Made by a program: the position numbers and the translations under genes. The notes below the pieces were generated by a model. That model saw nothing but the letters and a program-made list of their open reading frames with translations, had not been told where the DNA came from and searched no databases. Positions 38,093-48,572 of a stretch of DNA of 64,000 nt are shown here, in pieces. The stretch comes from Streptococcus pseudopneumoniae (lineage in GTDB: Bacteria > Bacillota > Bacilli > Lactobacillales > Streptococcaceae). The stretch lies in assembly GCF_001074565.1 (NCBI RefSeq), contig NZ_JUQX01000018.1, forward strand, positions 1 to 64,000. The letters run 5' to 3'. Each line of letters begins with the position of its first letter. Position 1 is the stretch's first letter.

Positions 38093-38620
38093 TTAGATTC
38101 CTTTTTTATATGTAATCGGTCCGTACTTTTCCGTTATTTTTCGCATCACACGGCGCTCGCGAGCTCGGTTAATCTGCGTTTTGATGGAGTCGTGTTGGAC
38201 CAAGGGTTTGACCAAGATTGAGCGAATACCTGCACGGTGCGCTGCTCGTATATCTGTCATGAGCTGGTCACCAACCATGACCACTTCATTTTTCTCATAG
38301 TGGAATTCTTTCATGGCACGGTCAATTCCAAAGGTGAAGGGTTTAAGAGCCCAATAAACGTAATCAATCCCAAACTTTTCAACTGCACGTTGAACCCGTT
38401 TTTTGGTGTTATTTGAGACTACGATGATGCGAATACCTGCATCCCGAAGGTCATGTAGCCATTGCTTCATCTCTGGTGTCCCATCAGGGTTGTTCCAAGC
38501 AATGAGGGTATTGTCCAAGTCGACCAAAACAGCCTTGATTCCCTGCGCCTGCAGGCTTGGGACTGTCAGATCATAGACTGCTTCCACAGCAAAATCTGGC
38601 ATATAGTTTTCAATCGCCAT
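38093..38620 (-). CDS. yqeG: HAD-IIIA family phosphatase YqeG
   Basis: A 175-residue HAD-superfamily hydrolase with the nucleophile motif VLVDLDNTLIAW, the Thr/Ser motif IIVVSNN, the Lys region and the acidic motif VMVGDQLMTDI. The substrate in streptococci is not known to me; the family resembles PGP-type phosphatases. I chose ATG 38620 because AAGGAG lies just before it; 21 further codons upstream overlap corA and have no ribosome site. It heads the yqeG-yqeH run. Confidence 0.9.
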   Translation of the reverse strand: MAIENYMPDFAVEAVYDLTVPSLQAQGIKAVLVDLDNTLIAWNNPDGTPEMKQWLHDLRDAGIRIIVVSNNTKKRVQRAVEKFGIDYVYWALKPFTFGIDRAMKEFHYEKNEVVMVGDQLMTDIRAAHRAGIRSILVKPLVQHDSIKTQINRARERRVMRKITEKYGPITYKKGI

Positions 38621-38634
38621 TCTGGCTCCTTTTC

Positions 38635-39543
38635 TTAACTTTTTTTCGCAATTTTTCTCAAAATCAATGACAAGACCAGCCATAAGACCGCACTAGCCAA
38701 GCTGATGTAGACCCAAGCATAGGGCTCATCTGTGAAGGGGAGGGGAACATTCATCCCGAAAAAGCCCGTCACTACTGCCAAGACTGCTAGTAAAACTGAA
38801 ATGATGGTCAAGGTTGTCAAGTTATCATTCAGGTTGTTGTTTAGGATATTGTTGTAAGAGGCTGATAGTTGTTGCAGAACTTGAGAGATCAAATCGGTCA
38901 TCGAAACCAACTGATGAGCCTCAATCATGGCATCATCAAACTGTTCTCTCTCAACTTCGTTAAATCTGCGATAAAGGGCATGTCCTTGGATATGTTCTAG
39001 CAACATGCGATTCTGCTTGGCTGCCGCTGTCAGATAGACCATACCAGTCTCCAAGTCGGAAAGGGCAAAGAGGTTTTTCTTAGTCGTTCGCTGACGCAAG
39101 AGGCCATTGACCTCATCCTTACTCTTATCCATCTGTTCGATGACAGGATAGTAGGCATTGCTGATGATTTCCAGACTAGCAAAGAGAAATTTGTAAATAG
39201 AAAGCATATCATGACTCTCTAAATAACGTGTCATCTGTTCAATCACATAGGCATTTTTCTTATTACTAATCGTAATCAAGCGCTGATGTTCCACGATAAA
39301 GGTCATGGGAAAGGCTTCATAGTATTCCTTGTCCTTTTTCAAATCCAATACATTGTAGATAAAGGTGACGGTTCCACTTTCGCGGTGATAGTCCATGTGG
39401 GCACGCTCATTTCTATCCAGAGCGTATTCGATGGTTTCCTTGTCCAACCCATAGATTTCAGAGAGATCTTCTAGTTTTTTCAATTTCCCCAAATCTAAGT
39501 TAATCCAAGTGCATCCATTGCCCAACTGCTTTTCTACAAACAT
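38635..39543 (-). CDS. corA: CorA-family magnesium/divalent cation transporter
   Basis: A 302-residue CorA-type channel. A long cytoplasmic N-terminal domain leads to two C-terminal membrane helices (about 243-263 and 275-295), with the signature GMN in FFGMNVPLP between them. It conducts Mg2+ or Co2+ as a pentamer. AAAGGAG precedes the ATG. It lies between yqeG and the MscS-like gene on the same strand. Confidence 0.92.
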   Translation of the reverse strand: MFVEKQLGNGCTWINLDLGKLKKLEDLSEIYGLDKETIEYALDRNERAHMDYHRESGTVTFIYNVLDLKKDKEYYEAFPMTFIVEHQRLITISNKKNAYVIEQMTRYLESHDMLSIYKFLFASLEIISNAYYPVIEQMDKSKDEVNGLLRQRTTKKNLFALSDLETGMVYLTAAAKQNRMLLEHIQGHALYRRFNEVEREQFDDAMIEAHQLVSMTDLISQVLQQLSASYNNILNNNLNDNLTTLTIISVLLAVLAVVTGFFGMNVPLPFTDEPYAWVYISLASAVLWLVLSLILRKIAKKS

Positions 39544-39600
39544 ATTTTCTCCTTTACCAAACTCCTTCTATTGTACCACAAATCTACCAAAATGGCAGAC

Positions 39601-40161
39601 CTACTCTGTGCGGGAAAAGTTGCTGACAACAGTGATATTTCGGTTAGGAACAAAGTGAAGGGCTTGGTCCTCACTTCGAAGTTGGGTCGTACGGATTCCG
39701 ACACTGACAACCTTGCCAGATACGGTAATCGGTCCATTTGTGAGAACAACTTCGTCGCCCACATCGAGCTGGCGTTCAAAGAGGATGAAAAAGCCATTGA
39801 TGACATCGGATAGAAAACCTTGCGCCCCCATCCCAATGGCAACCCCAGCAATTCCTGCCCCAGCAAGGAGGCTGGAAACTGGCAAACCTAAAATGGACAG
39901 GATACAGTAGATTAAAAAGAAATAAAGGGTATAGTTAAAGATATTTTCAAGCAAACGAGAAATGGTCTTTTGTCTACCAGCATCTCGATTTGAGAATTTA
40001 AGCGAGGGCTTGACAATCTTTCGGACAGTCGCATGGAGGATCTTTTTGGCTATATAAAATAGAAGGATAAGAATCAAAAGAGAGATCAACTTGGTCAAAA
40101 GATTCTCTAATAGGCCTGTGAGATCCAATTTGTCAAGATAACGTTGAAAAAATTCTTGCAT
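39601..40161 (-). CDS. Short MscS-family mechanosensitive channel
   Basis: A 186-residue MscS-type protein from ATG 40161 (AAGGAG upstream). It has two or three membrane helices, with the pore helix rich in Gly/Ala (LLAGAGIAGVAIGMGAQGF). The beta domain follows (FERQLDVGDEVVL ... GKVVSVGIRTTQLR) and ends soon after FVPNRNITVVSNFS. The C-terminal alpha-beta cytoplasmic domain of E. coli MscS is missing. The ending looks natural; it may be a short family form. It probably relieves osmotic pressure. Confidence 0.85.
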   Translation of the reverse strand: MQEFFQRYLDKLDLTGLLENLLTKLISLLILILLFYIAKKILHATVRKIVKPSLKFSNRDAGRQKTISRLLENIFNYTLYFFLIYCILSILGLPVSSLLAGAGIAGVAIGMGAQGFLSDVINGFFILFERQLDVGDEVVLTNGPITVSGKVVSVGIRTTQLRSEDQALHFVPNRNITVVSNFSRTE

Positions 40162-40179
40162 ACAAAACTCCTTTTTTCT

Positions 40180-40185
40180 ATTATA
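40180..40185 (-). promoter_or_regulatory. -10 element of the MscS-like gene
   Basis: Minus-strand TATGGTATAAT, an extended -10 about 20 bp before the ATG. No clear -35. Confidence 0.5.
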
Positions 40186-40251
40186 CCATAAAATGACCAG
40201 TCTCATTTCTTTCATAATTATTCAGCTATTATTCTAAATTCTAAAAAAGAC

Positions 40252-40280
40252 TTGCCTATATGGCATATTTATACTATAAT
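40252..40280 (+). promoter_or_regulatory. sstT promoter
   Basis: TTGCCT (40252-40257), 17-bp spacer, TATAAT (40275-40280), followed 30 bp later by the sstT start. Confidence 0.75.
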
Positions 40281-40310
40281 CATAAACAATACACTTTGAA
40301 GGAGGCCGCT

Positions 40311-41522
40311 ATGAAACGAATCATTAGAGCCTGGAAAAAGGCTAGCCTGATCAAACGAATCCTCATTGGTATGCTTTTAGGTGCTTCATTAGGAATCTTC
40401 TTTCCTAGTTTTACAGGAATTGGTCTACTTGGCGATCTCTTTGTAGGTGGACTCAAGGCTATTGCGCCAATCTTGGTCTTTACCTTGGTTGCCAATGCTC
40501 TTTCCCAACATCAGAAAGGGCAAAATACCAATATGAAGACTGTCATCCTCCTCTACTTGATTGGGACTTTCGCTGCTGCCCTGACAGCCGTTCTGGCCAG
40601 CTTTCTACTGCCGGTTCAGATTGCCTTGACCAGTGCCAATACAGAAGTGACCGCTCCTGATGGCATTACCCAAGTTCTCAGCAATCTCCTGCTCAAACTG
40701 GTGGACAATCCCATAAATGCCATTGTCCAAGCCAACTATATCGGAATCTTATCATGGGCAGTCGTCTTTGGTCTGGCTATGAGGGAAGCTAGTAAGAACA
40801 GTAAAGAATTGCTCAAGACCTTGTCGGATGTGACCTCTAAAATTGTCGAATGGATTATCAATCTAGCTCCCTTTGGGATTTTAGGCTTGGTCTTCAAGAT
40901 CATCTCTGATAAAGGAATTACCAGCCTTGCTAACTACGGAATTTTGCTAGGACTCTTGATTGCTACCATGGCTTTTGTGGCCCTTGTCATCAATCCCCTC
41001 ATTGCCTTTCTCTTTATGAGGAAAAATCCCTATCCCCTTGTTTTGAAATGTCTACGTGTCAGTGGTATTACAGCCTTTTTCACTCGTAGCTCTGCTGCCA
41101 ATATCCCTGTCAATATGAAACTCTGTCAAGACCTGGGACTGAATCCTGACACCTACTCTGTTTCCATCCCGCTTGGGTCGACCATCAATATGGCTGGCGC
41201 TGCCGTTACCATTAATATCCTGACCCTGGCTGCTGTTAATACGCTAGGGATCTCTGTAGACTTTGGAACCGCTTTTGTCCTCAGTGTAGTGGCTGCCATT
41301 TCTGCCTGTGGGGCATCTGGAATCGCTGGAGGATCGCTTCTCCTTATTCCTGTCGCTTGCAGCCTCTTTGGGATTTCCAACGACTTGGCTATGCAAGTTG
41401 TCGGAGTCGGTTTTGTGATTGGAGTCGTGCAAGACTCCTGCGAAACAGCCCTGAACTCTTCAACAGATGTCCTCTTTACAGCGGTTGCCGAGTATACTAC
41501 AAACCGAAAACTTCGCCCCTAG
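40311..41522 (+). CDS. sstT: Serine/threonine:sodium symporter SstT
   Basis: A 403-residue dicarboxylate/amino acid:cation symporter of the SstT type with about eight to nine hydrophobic helices and two re-entrant loops. It has the Ser-rich [16 protein letters not shown] and [17 protein letters not shown] segments that bind substrate and sodium. I chose ATG 40311 because AAGGAGG lies 5 nt before it; the frame is open 17 codons further up across the -10. It takes up Ser and Thr with Na+. Confidence 0.94.
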   Translation: MKRIIRAWKKASLIKRILIGMLLGASLGIFFPSFTGIGLLGDLFVGGLKAIAPILVFTLVANALSQHQKGQNTNMKTVILLYLIGTFAAALTAVLASFLLPVQIALTSANTEVTAPDGITQVLSNLLLKLVDNPINAIVQANYIGILSWAVVFGLAMREASKNSKELLKTLSDVTSKIVEWIINLAPFGILGLVFKIISDKGITSLANYGILLGLLIATMAFVALVINPLIAFLFMRKNPYPLVLKCLRVSGITAFFTRSSAANIPVNMKLCQDLGLNPDTYSVSIPLGSTINMAGAAVTINILTLAAVNTLGISVDFGTAFVLSVVAAISACGASGIAGGSLLLIPVACSLFGISNDLAMQVVGVGFVIGVVQDSCETALNSSTDVLFTAVAEYTTNRKLRP

Positions 41523-41571
41523 TCCCTGATTCCTCGTTAAACCCTCGATTCTATTAGTTTAGGAAATTTTC

Positions 41572-42525
41572 ATGTCCCTCACTCAACGTACGACAAAACT
41601 GATCTTAGCGACCTGTCTCGCTTGTTTTCTCGCTTATTTTTTAGATTTATCATCAGCAGTTTCAGCTGGAATTATCGCCCTATTAAGCCTCTCCGACACG
41701 CGCAGAAACACGCTGAAGTTAGCTCGAAACCGCCTCTTTTCCATGATCCTAGCGCTCGCTATCGGTGTTCTAGCCTTTCAGCTGACGGGCTTTCACATCT
41801 GGAGCCTGGGCCTCTATCTGGCTCTCTATGTCCCTCTTGCTTACAAAATGGGCTGGGAAATCGGCATCACCCCTAGCAGTGTCTTGGTCAGTCATCTCTT
41901 GGTACAGGAGTCTACCTCTCCAGAGCTCTTGCTTAATGAAGTACTCCTCTTTCTCATCGGGACAAGCTTTGCTCTGTTGGTCAACCTTTACATGCCCTCT
42001 CGTGAGAAAGCCATCCAAAGCTACCACCTTCAGGTCGAAGAAAAGTTAAAAGACATCCTGCTTCGCTTTAAATACTATCTGTCAAGAGGAGACGGGCGCA
42101 ATCAAGCCCAACTCGTTGACGAATTAGATAGACTTCTTGATGAAGCCCTCCACCTGGTTTATTTGGATCACTCAGATCATCTCTTTCACCAGACGGACTA
42201 CCACATCCACTACTTTGAGATGAGACAGCGACAAAGTCGCATCATGCGAAATATGGCCCAGCAGATTAATACCTGCCATCTGGCCGCAAGTGAGAGTTTG
42301 ATCTTGGCCCAGCTCTTTTCTAAGATTGCTGCCCAGCTAAGCCAGACCAATCCTGCTCATGACCTACTTGATGACATCGAACGCTATCTGCAAGTCTTCC
42401 GCAATCGGAGTCTCCCGAAAACACGTGAGGAGTTTGAAACCCGTGCTACCCTCCTGCAACTACTACGCGAAGCCGAAACCTTTATCCAGGTCAAGGTCGA
42501 TTTTTACCAGAAATATGGAAACTAA
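41572..42525 (+). CDS. Aromatic acid exporter (ArAE/FUSC-like, DUF939) family protein
   Basis: A 317-residue protein with about five to six N-terminal membrane helices (about 10-145). It contains ISAGIIALLSLSDTRRNTL and the RNRLFSMILALAIGVLAF pattern of the FUSC/ArAE family. A helical cytoplasmic C-terminal domain follows. Such proteins are proposed exporters of aromatic acids; the substrate here is unknown. It follows sstT by 49 bp and ends before a terminator at 42535-42574. Confidence 0.8.
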   Translation: MSLTQRTTKLILATCLACFLAYFLDLSSAVSAGIIALLSLSDTRRNTLKLARNRLFSMILALAIGVLAFQLTGFHIWSLGLYLALYVPLAYKMGWEIGITPSSVLVSHLLVQESTSPELLLNEVLLFLIGTSFALLVNLYMPSREKAIQSYHLQVEEKLKDILLRFKYYLSRGDGRNQAQLVDELDRLLDEALHLVYLDHSDHLFHQTDYHIHYFEMRQRQSRIMRNMAQQINTCHLAASESLILAQLFSKIAAQLSQTNPAHDLLDDIERYLQVFRNRSLPKTREEFETRATLLQLLREAETFIQVKVDFYQKYGN

Positions 42526-42534
42526 AACGCAAAG

Positions 42535-42580
42535 AACCTCAGAGAATTCACTAAAGGTGAACACTTCTGAGGTTTTTGTT
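42535..42580 (+). terminator. Terminator after the DUF939 gene
   Basis: AACCTCAGA (42535-42543) pairs with TCTGAGGTT (42566-42574). The loop holds a second TTCAC/GTGAA hairpin, and TTTTGTTTTTC follows. Confidence 0.8.
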
Positions 42581-42683
42581 TTTCTTTAATTCCAATTATC
42601 TTTACTGTGCAGAGATTAGTCCAGCCTACCTTATTCTATGCAGAATTTAGAGAGTAATTAGAAAAATCTTTTGCCTAGTGGAG

Positions 42684-42753
42684 CGCCTAGCCAAGTTCCA
42701 TAGAAACTTGGCGTTAGTTACTTAGATTGTTACACAATCAAGTAACTTTGGCG
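42684..42753. repeat. Tandem-hairpin structured element downstream of prfC
   Basis: Hairpin GCCAAGTT/AACTTGGC (42690-42712) and hairpin AGTTACTT-A-GATTG / CAATC-AAGTAACT (42716-42747) are enclosed by CGCC (42684-42687) and GGCG (42750-42753). It is non-coding and has no strong T tract, so it is not an ordinary terminator. It may be a relic of a repeat like the one at 36796-36928. The rest of 42581-42683 holds nothing recognised. Confidence 0.5.
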
Positions 42754-42755
42754 AT

Positions 42756-44300
42756 TTACATCTTCTCTTCCAACTCTACGTCTGGATATTTATCCGCAAA
42801 CCAGCGTAGGGCAAAGTCATTTTCAAAGAGGAAGACTGGTTGGTCGAAGCGGTCTTTTGCCAAGATATTTCGACTTGAGGACATCCGTTCATCCAAGTCC
42901 TCAGGCTTGATCCAACGAACGGTCTTTTTACCCATTGGGCTCATGACTACTTCTGCATTGTACTCGCCTTCCATGCGGTGCTTAAAGACTTCAAACTGGA
43001 GTTGTCCCACAGCGCCTAGCATGTATTCGCCTGTTTGGTAATTCTTGTAAAGCTGAATGGCTCCTTCTTGCACTAATTGTTCAATCCCCTTGTGGAAGGA
43101 TTTTTGTTTCATGACGTTCTTAGCAGAAACTTTCATGAAAATTTCAGGGGTGAAGGTTGGCAATGGTTCAAATTCAAACTTGTTTTTTCCAACCGTCAAG
43201 GTATCCCCAACCTGATAAGTACCAGTATCGTAAACCCCGATAATATCTCCTGCAACAGCATTGGTCACATTTTCACGACTTTCCGCCATAAACTGAGTCA
43301 CATTCGATAGTTTGGCACCCTTACCAGTACGAGGCAGATTGACACTCATACCTCGCTCAAATTCACCCGATACGATACGGACAAAGGCGATACGGTCACG
43401 GTGACGAGGATCCATGTTGGCTTGGATTTTAAAGACAAATCCTGAGAAATCCTTGTCATAAGGATCCACCATTTCGCCATCTGTTTTCTTGTGGCCATGT
43501 GGTTCAGGAGCAAACTTAAGGAAGGTCTCAAGGAAGGTCTGAACCCCAAAGTTTGTCAAGGCTGAGCCGAAGAAGACTGGTGTTAATTCACCCGCTAAAA
43601 TAGCTTCTTCTGAAAACTCATTCCCAGCTTCTTGAAGGAGTTCGATATCGTCCTTAACCTGAGCGTAGAAAGGATTGCCTCCAAAGAGCTTGTCACCATC
43701 TTCTAGACTGGCAAAACGCTCATCCCCTTTATAGAGCTCTAAACGTTGGTTATAGAGGTCATACAAGCCCTCAAAAGCTTTCCCCATCCCGATTGGCCAG
43801 TTCATTGGATAACTTGCAATACCTAGGACTTCTTCTAGTTCTTGCAAGAGATCTAGTGGTTCACGGCCATCACGGTCCAGCTTGTTCATAAAGGTAAAGA
43901 CTGGAATGCCACGGTGCTTTACAACCTCAAACAATTTCTTGGTTTGGGCCTCGATACCCTTGGCAGAGTCGACGACCATGACTGCAGCATCCACCGCCAT
44001 CAAGGTACGATAAGTATCTTCTGAGAAGTCCTCGTGCCCTGGGGTGTCAAGGATGTTGACGCGCTTGCCATCATAGTCAAACTGCATGACAGATGAGGTT
44101 ACCGAAATACCACGTTGTTTCTCGATATCCATCCAGTCAGACTTGGCAAAAGTCCCTGTTTTCTTTCCTTTTACCGTACCAGCCTCACGAATCTCGCCCC
44201 CAAAGTAGAGCAACTGCTCAGTAATGGTTGTTTTCCCCGCGTCCGGGTGAGAAATAATGGCAAAGGTACGGCGTTTCTTGATTTCTTCTTGAATAGTCAT
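42756..44300 (-). CDS. prfC: Peptide chain release factor 3
   Basis: A 514-residue RF3, the translational GTPase that recycles RF1/RF2. It has [16 protein letters not shown] (G1), [10 protein letters not shown] (G2), [11 protein letters not shown] (G3), [12 protein letters not shown] (G4) and the C-terminal domains of the EF-G-like family. A strong promoter precedes it (TTGAAA-17-TATAAT at 44391-44419) and the gene is monocistronic. Confidence 0.97.
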   Translation of the reverse strand: MTIQEEIKKRRTFAIISHPDAGKTTITEQLLYFGGEIREAGTVKGKKTGTFAKSDWMDIEKQRGISVTSSVMQFDYDGKRVNILDTPGHEDFSEDTYRTLMAVDAAVMVVDSAKGIEAQTKKLFEVVKHRGIPVFTFMNKLDRDGREPLDLLQELEEVLGIASYPMNWPIGMGKAFEGLYDLYNQRLELYKGDERFASLEDGDKLFGGNPFYAQVKDDIELLQEAGNEFSEEAILAGELTPVFFGSALTNFGVQTFLETFLKFAPEPHGHKKTDGEMVDPYDKDFSGFVFKIQANMDPRHRDRIAFVRIVSGEFERGMSVNLPRTGKGAKLSNVTQFMAESRENVTNAVAGDIIGVYDTGTYQVGDTLTVGKNKFEFEPLPTFTPEIFMKVSAKNVMKQKSFHKGIEQLVQEGAIQLYKNYQTGEYMLGAVGQLQFEVFKHRMEGEYNAEVVMSPMGKKTVRWIKPEDLDERMSSSRNILAKDRFDQPVFLFENDFALRWFADKYPDVELEEKM

Positions 44301-44390
44301 AAGTTCTCTTTCTTTGATTTTCTATTTTTAGTTGTTTCAGTAGTTAAGAATGATTTTTACATTGGATTTTACTATTCCTTTCAACTCTCC

Positions 44391-44419
44391 ATTATATCGG
44401 ATTTTGGGGAGTTTTTCAA
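44391..44419 (-). promoter_or_regulatory. prfC promoter
   Basis: Minus strand: TTGAAA (44414-44419), 17-bp spacer, TATAAT (44391-44396), about 90 bp before the ATG. Confidence 0.8.
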
Positions 44420-44443
44420 TTGCTCATCCGATGAAAAGGCAAG

Positions 44444-45136
44444 CTAGAGCACAGATTGCGCCTGATTTCTCTTTTTCCACCGTTTCTTGAACAAGATATC
44501 AAAGAGAACAAGAGCCAGTGAAAGGATGGCCGACACAAGGAGGTACTTTAGCCATAGAGGAGCATTCGAGATAAACGGTGTATCTCTTAAGAGACCATAA
44601 TTTCCACCCGTCACCTGATTAACCCCAACTAGAAAGAGATTGAGGATAAAGGTATAGGCTACAATCATATATTTCTTGAGCAAGGTCTTATCATAGTGAT
44701 TCATCAAGTAAACCAAGGAATTCACCAAAAGGGCATAGTGGCCAATCAAAAATGAAAAACTGGTAATATGAGGAAAATCATAGGGGTCAAAAACGGGGTA
44801 AACCAAAGCAAAGACCGCTCCACTTGCTCCTAAAAGGGCAGAATATTGCTTGCTCCGCCATTTATCAGGCAAGAAAACCACCGCAAACATAGCCAAACGA
44901 CAATGATAAAATGGAAGGCTATTAGAAAATGGAATCCCAAAACCAACATACCAACTATATAGGGCTAGCAACTGGAGAATCTGAATCCACTTAAACAAGC
45001 GGACAAATTTCGGATTTTGGTGATAAGCAAGTGCTCCATAAATACAAAGCACTAAAAGAAGCATCATAGCCCCATACCAAAAGAGTGGAATAGGAGGAGG
45101 AACCGTCTGAGATCTGGTGATAAATTGATGGAACAT
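44444..45136 (-). CDS. YwaF-like (TIGR02206-type) integral membrane protein
   Basis: A 230-residue protein with about seven membrane segments: 15-35, 45-65, 72-90, 97-115, 120-140, 150-170 and 195-220. It has FSNSLPFYHCRLAMF and FDPYDFPHITSFSFLIGHYALL, a pattern I associate with the YwaF/TIGR02206 family. No function is known. It stands alone between prfC and the divergent gatCAB operon. Confidence 0.75.
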   Translation of the reverse strand: MFHQFITRSQTVPPPIPLFWYGAMMLLLVLCIYGALAYHQNPKFVRLFKWIQILQLLALYSWYVGFGIPFSNSLPFYHCRLAMFAVVFLPDKWRSKQYSALLGASGAVFALVYPVFDPYDFPHITSFSFLIGHYALLVNSLVYLMNHYDKTLLKKYMIVAYTFILNLFLVGVNQVTGGNYGLLRDTPFISNAPLWLKYLLVSAILSLALVLFDILFKKRWKKRNQAQSVL

Positions 45137-45301
45137 ATTTTTATCCTAACTCTTATTTTCTCTATTCTCTAGTTTAACCATTATAGCGAATTAAAAGCGA
45201 TTTTTCAATTTCTATTTCTTTTCAGTTTGGCTCCCTTATTTATAGGAAAATATGGTAAAATAGAACAGACTAAAAATCATCATTTCACGAAAGGATGCAA
45301 G

Positions 45302-45604
45302 ATGAAAATTACGCAAGAAGAGGTAACACACGTTGCCAATCTTTCAAAATTAAGATTCTCTGAAGAAGAAACTGCCGCCTTTGCGACCACCTTATCTAAA
45401 ATTGTTGACATGGTTGAATTGCTGGGCGAAGTCGACACAACTGGTGTCGCACCTACTACGACCATGGCAGACCGCAAGACCGTACTCCGCCCGGATGTGG
45501 CCGAAGAAGGAACAGACCGTGACCGCCTGTTTAAAAACGTACCTGAAAAAGAAAACTACTATATCAAGGTACCAGCTATCCTAGATGATGGAGGAGATGC
45601 CTAA
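45302..45604 (+). CDS. gatC: Asp-tRNA(Asn)/Glu-tRNA(Gln) amidotransferase subunit C
   Basis: A 100-residue GatC, the small stabilising subunit of GatCAB. It has the usual start ([20 protein letters not shown]), the [10 protein letters not shown] segment and the LRPDVAEEG region. I chose ATG 45302 because AAAGGA lies before it and the protein then has standard length; the frame is open 25 codons further up across the promoter. Its stop overlaps the gatA start (TAATG). Confidence 0.94.
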   Translation: MKITQEEVTHVANLSKLRFSEEETAAFATTLSKIVDMVELLGEVDTTGVAPTTTMADRKTVLRPDVAEEGTDRDRLFKNVPEKENYYIKVPAILDDGGDA

Positions 45605-47070
45605 TGACTTTTAATAACAAAACGATTGAAGACTTGCACAATCTCCTTGTCTCTAAGGAAATTTCTGCAACTGAATTGGCCCAAGCCACGCTTGAAGATA
45701 TCCAGTCTCGTGAGGAAGCCCTCAATTCATTTGTCACCATCGCTGAGGAGCAGGCTCTTGCTCAAGCCAAAGCCATTGACCAAGCTGGAATTGACGCGGA
45801 TAATGTTCTTTCAGGAATTCCGCTCGCTGTTAAGGATAACATCTCTACAGACGGCATCCTCACAACCGCAGCCTCAAAAATGCTCTACAACTATGAGCCT
45901 ATCTTTGATGCGACAGCCGTTGTTAATGCCAAAGCTAAAGGTATGATTGTTGTCGGAAAAACTAACATGGACGAATTTGCCATGGGTGGTTCAGGTGAAA
46001 CTTCTTACTATGGTGCCACTAAAAATGCTTGGGACCACAGCAAGGTTCCTGGTGGATCATCAAGTGGTTCTGCCGCAGCTGTAGCGTCTGGGCAAGTTCG
46101 CTTGTCACTTGGTTCTGATACTGGTGGTTCTATCCGCCAACCTGCTGCCTTCAACGGAATCGTTGGTCTCAAACCAACCTACGGAACAGTTTCACGTTTC
46201 GGTCTCATTGCCTTTGGTAGCTCATTAGACCAAATTGGACCTTTTGCGCCAACTGTTAAGGAAAATGCCCTCTTGCTCAACGCTATTGCCAGCGAAGATG
46301 CCAAAGACTCGACTTCTGCTCCTGTCCGCATTGCAGACTTTACTTCAAAAATCGGGCAAGATATCAAGGGAATGAAAATTGCTTTGCCTAAGGAATACCT
46401 TGGTGAAGGGATTGACCCAGAGGTTAAGGAAACCATTCTGAATGCCGCTAAACACTTTGAGAAACTTGGCGCTATCGTCGAAGAAGTCAGCCTTCCTCAC
46501 TCAAAATACGGTGTGGCAGTCTACTACATCATCGCTTCATCAGAAGCTTCCTCAAACTTGCAACGTTTTGACGGTATCCGTTACGGCTATCGTGCAGAGG
46601 ATGCGACCAACCTTGATGAAATCTATGTAAACAGCCGTAGCCAAGGTTTCGGTGAAGAGGTTAAACGCCGTATCATGCTGGGTACTTTCAGCCTTTCATC
46701 AGGTTACTATGACGCATACTACAAGAAGGCTGGACAAGTTCGTACCCTTATCATCCAAGATTTCGAAAACGTCTTTACGGATTACGACTTGATTTTGGGA
46801 CCAACTGCTCCTAGTGTTGCTTATGACTTGGATTCACTCAACCATGACCCAGTTGCCATGTACTTGGCTGACCTTTTGACCATCCCTGTCAACTTGGCTG
46901 GTCTTCCAGGAATTTCTATTCCTGCTGGATTTGCTCAAGGTCTACCTGTTGGTCTGCAATTGATCGGTCCTAAATACTCAGAAGAGACCATTTACCAAGC
47001 TGCTGCTGCTTTTGAAGCAACAACAGACTACCACAAACAACAACCTGTGATTTTTGGAGGTGATAACTAA
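45604..47070 (+). CDS. gatA: Asp-tRNA(Asn)/Glu-tRNA(Gln) amidotransferase subunit A
   Basis: A 488-residue amidase-signature enzyme that frees ammonia from glutamine for GatB. The Ser-cisSer-Lys triad region is visible: LAVKDNI (Lys), [14 protein letters not shown] and [16 protein letters not shown]. Start and stop overlap gatC and gatB by one base each (TAATG), keeping the three subunits in step. Confidence 0.97.
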   Translation: MTFNNKTIEDLHNLLVSKEISATELAQATLEDIQSREEALNSFVTIAEEQALAQAKAIDQAGIDADNVLSGIPLAVKDNISTDGILTTAASKMLYNYEPIFDATAVVNAKAKGMIVVGKTNMDEFAMGGSGETSYYGATKNAWDHSKVPGGSSSGSAAAVASGQVRLSLGSDTGGSIRQPAAFNGIVGLKPTYGTVSRFGLIAFGSSLDQIGPFAPTVKENALLLNAIASEDAKDSTSAPVRIADFTSKIGQDIKGMKIALPKEYLGEGIDPEVKETILNAAKHFEKLGAIVEEVSLPHSKYGVAVYYIIASSEASSNLQRFDGIRYGYRAEDATNLDEIYVNSRSQGFGEEVKRRIMLGTFSLSSGYYDAYYKKAGQVRTLIIQDFENVFTDYDLILGPTAPSVAYDLDSLNHDPVAMYLADLLTIPVNLAGLPGISIPAGFAQGLPVGLQLIGPKYSEETIYQAAAAFEATTDYHKQQPVIFGGDN

Positions 47071-48515
47071 TGAACTTTGAAACAGTCATTGGACTTGAAG
47101 TCCACGTAGAGCTCAACACCAATTCAAAAATCTTCTCACCTACATCTGCCCACTTTGGAAATGACCAAAACGCCAACACTAACGTGATTGACTGGTCTTT
47201 CCCAGGAGTTCTGCCAGTTCTCAATAAAGGTGTTGTTGATGCTGGTATCAAGGCTGCTCTTGCCCTCAACATGGACATCCACAAGCACATGCACTTTGAC
47301 CGCAAGAACTACTTCTACCCTGACAATCCAAAAGCCTACCAAATTTCTCAGTTTGATGAGCCAATCGGTTATAACGGCTGGATTGAAGTCGAGCTAGAAG
47401 ACGGTACGACTAAGAAAATCGGGATCGAACGTGCTCACCTAGAGGAAGATGCTGGTAAAAACACCCACGGTACAGATGGCTACTCTTATGTTGACCTCAA
47501 CCGTCAAGGGGTTCCCTTGATTGAGATTGTATCTGAGGCTGACATGCGCTCGCCAGAAGAAGCCTATGCTTATCTAACTGCCCTCAAGGAAGTCATCCAG
47601 TACGCTGGTATTTCTGACGTTAAGATGGAAGAAGGTTCGATGCGTGTGGATGCCAACATCTCCCTTCGTCCTTATGGTCAAGAAAAATTCGGTACCAAGA
47701 CTGAGTTGAAAAACCTCAACTCCTTCTCTAACGTCCGTAAGGGTCTTGAATACGAAGTTCAACGCCAAGCTGAAATCCTTCGCTCAGGTGGTCAAATTCG
47801 CCAAGAAACACGCCGTTACGATGAAGCTAACAAGGCAACTATTCTCATGCGTGTCAAAGAAGGTGCTGCTGACTATCGCTACTTCCCAGAACCAGACCTA
47901 CCACTCTTTGAAATCTCAGATGAGTGGATTGAGGAAATGCGAACAGAATTGCCAGAGTTTCCAAAAGAACGCCGTGCGCGCTACGTATCTGACCTTGGCT
48001 TGTCAGACTACGATGCTAGCCAGTTGACTGCAAACAAAGTCACTTCTGACTTCTTTGAAAAAGCTGTTGCCCTCGGTGGTGATGCCAAACAAGTCTCAAA
48101 CTGGCTCCAAGGTGAAGTTGCTCAATTCTTGAACGCTGAAGGTAAGACACTGGAACAAATCGAATTGACACCAGAAAACTTGGTTGAAATGATTGCCATC
48201 ATCGAAGACGGTACTATCTCTTCTAAGATTGCTAAGAAAGTTTTTGTTCACCTAGCCAAAAATGGCGGTGGCGCGCGTGAATACGTGGAAAAAGCAGGCT
48301 TGGTACAAATCTCTGATCCAGATGTCTTGATTCCAATTATCCACCAAGTCTTCGCCGATAACGAGGCTGCTGTTGCCGACTTCAAGTCAGGAAAACGTAA
48401 TGCAGACAAGGCCTTTACTGGTTTCCTCATGAAAGCAACTAAAGGACAAGCAAATCCACAAGTCGCCCTTAAACTACTTGCACAGGAATTGGCCAAGTTG
48501 AAAGAAAGTGAGTAA
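47070..48515 (+). CDS. gatB: Asp-tRNA(Asn)/Glu-tRNA(Gln) amidotransferase subunit B
   Basis: A 481-residue GatB that phosphorylates and amidates mischarged Glu-tRNA(Gln) or Asp-tRNA(Asn). It has [12 protein letters not shown] near the start, [28 protein letters not shown], and the C-terminal tail domain with [11 protein letters not shown]. The start overlaps the gatA stop. No strong terminator follows before the small membrane gene at 48573. Confidence 0.97.
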   Translation: MNFETVIGLEVHVELNTNSKIFSPTSAHFGNDQNANTNVIDWSFPGVLPVLNKGVVDAGIKAALALNMDIHKHMHFDRKNYFYPDNPKAYQISQFDEPIGYNGWIEVELEDGTTKKIGIERAHLEEDAGKNTHGTDGYSYVDLNRQGVPLIEIVSEADMRSPEEAYAYLTALKEVIQYAGISDVKMEEGSMRVDANISLRPYGQEKFGTKTELKNLNSFSNVRKGLEYEVQRQAEILRSGGQIRQETRRYDEANKATILMRVKEGAADYRYFPEPDLPLFEISDEWIEEMRTELPEFPKERRARYVSDLGLSDYDASQLTANKVTSDFFEKAVALGGDAKQVSNWLQGEVAQFLNAEGKTLEQIELTPENLVEMIAIIEDGTISSKIAKKVFVHLAKNGGGAREYVEKAGLVQISDPDVLIPIIHQVFADNEAAVADFKSGKRNADKAFTGFLMKATKGQANPQVALKLLAQELAKLKESE

Positions 48516-48572
48516 TTTACTCTTTAAACACTTTTTTCTACTTTTAAAACGAGAATGAGACAAGGGGAATGA

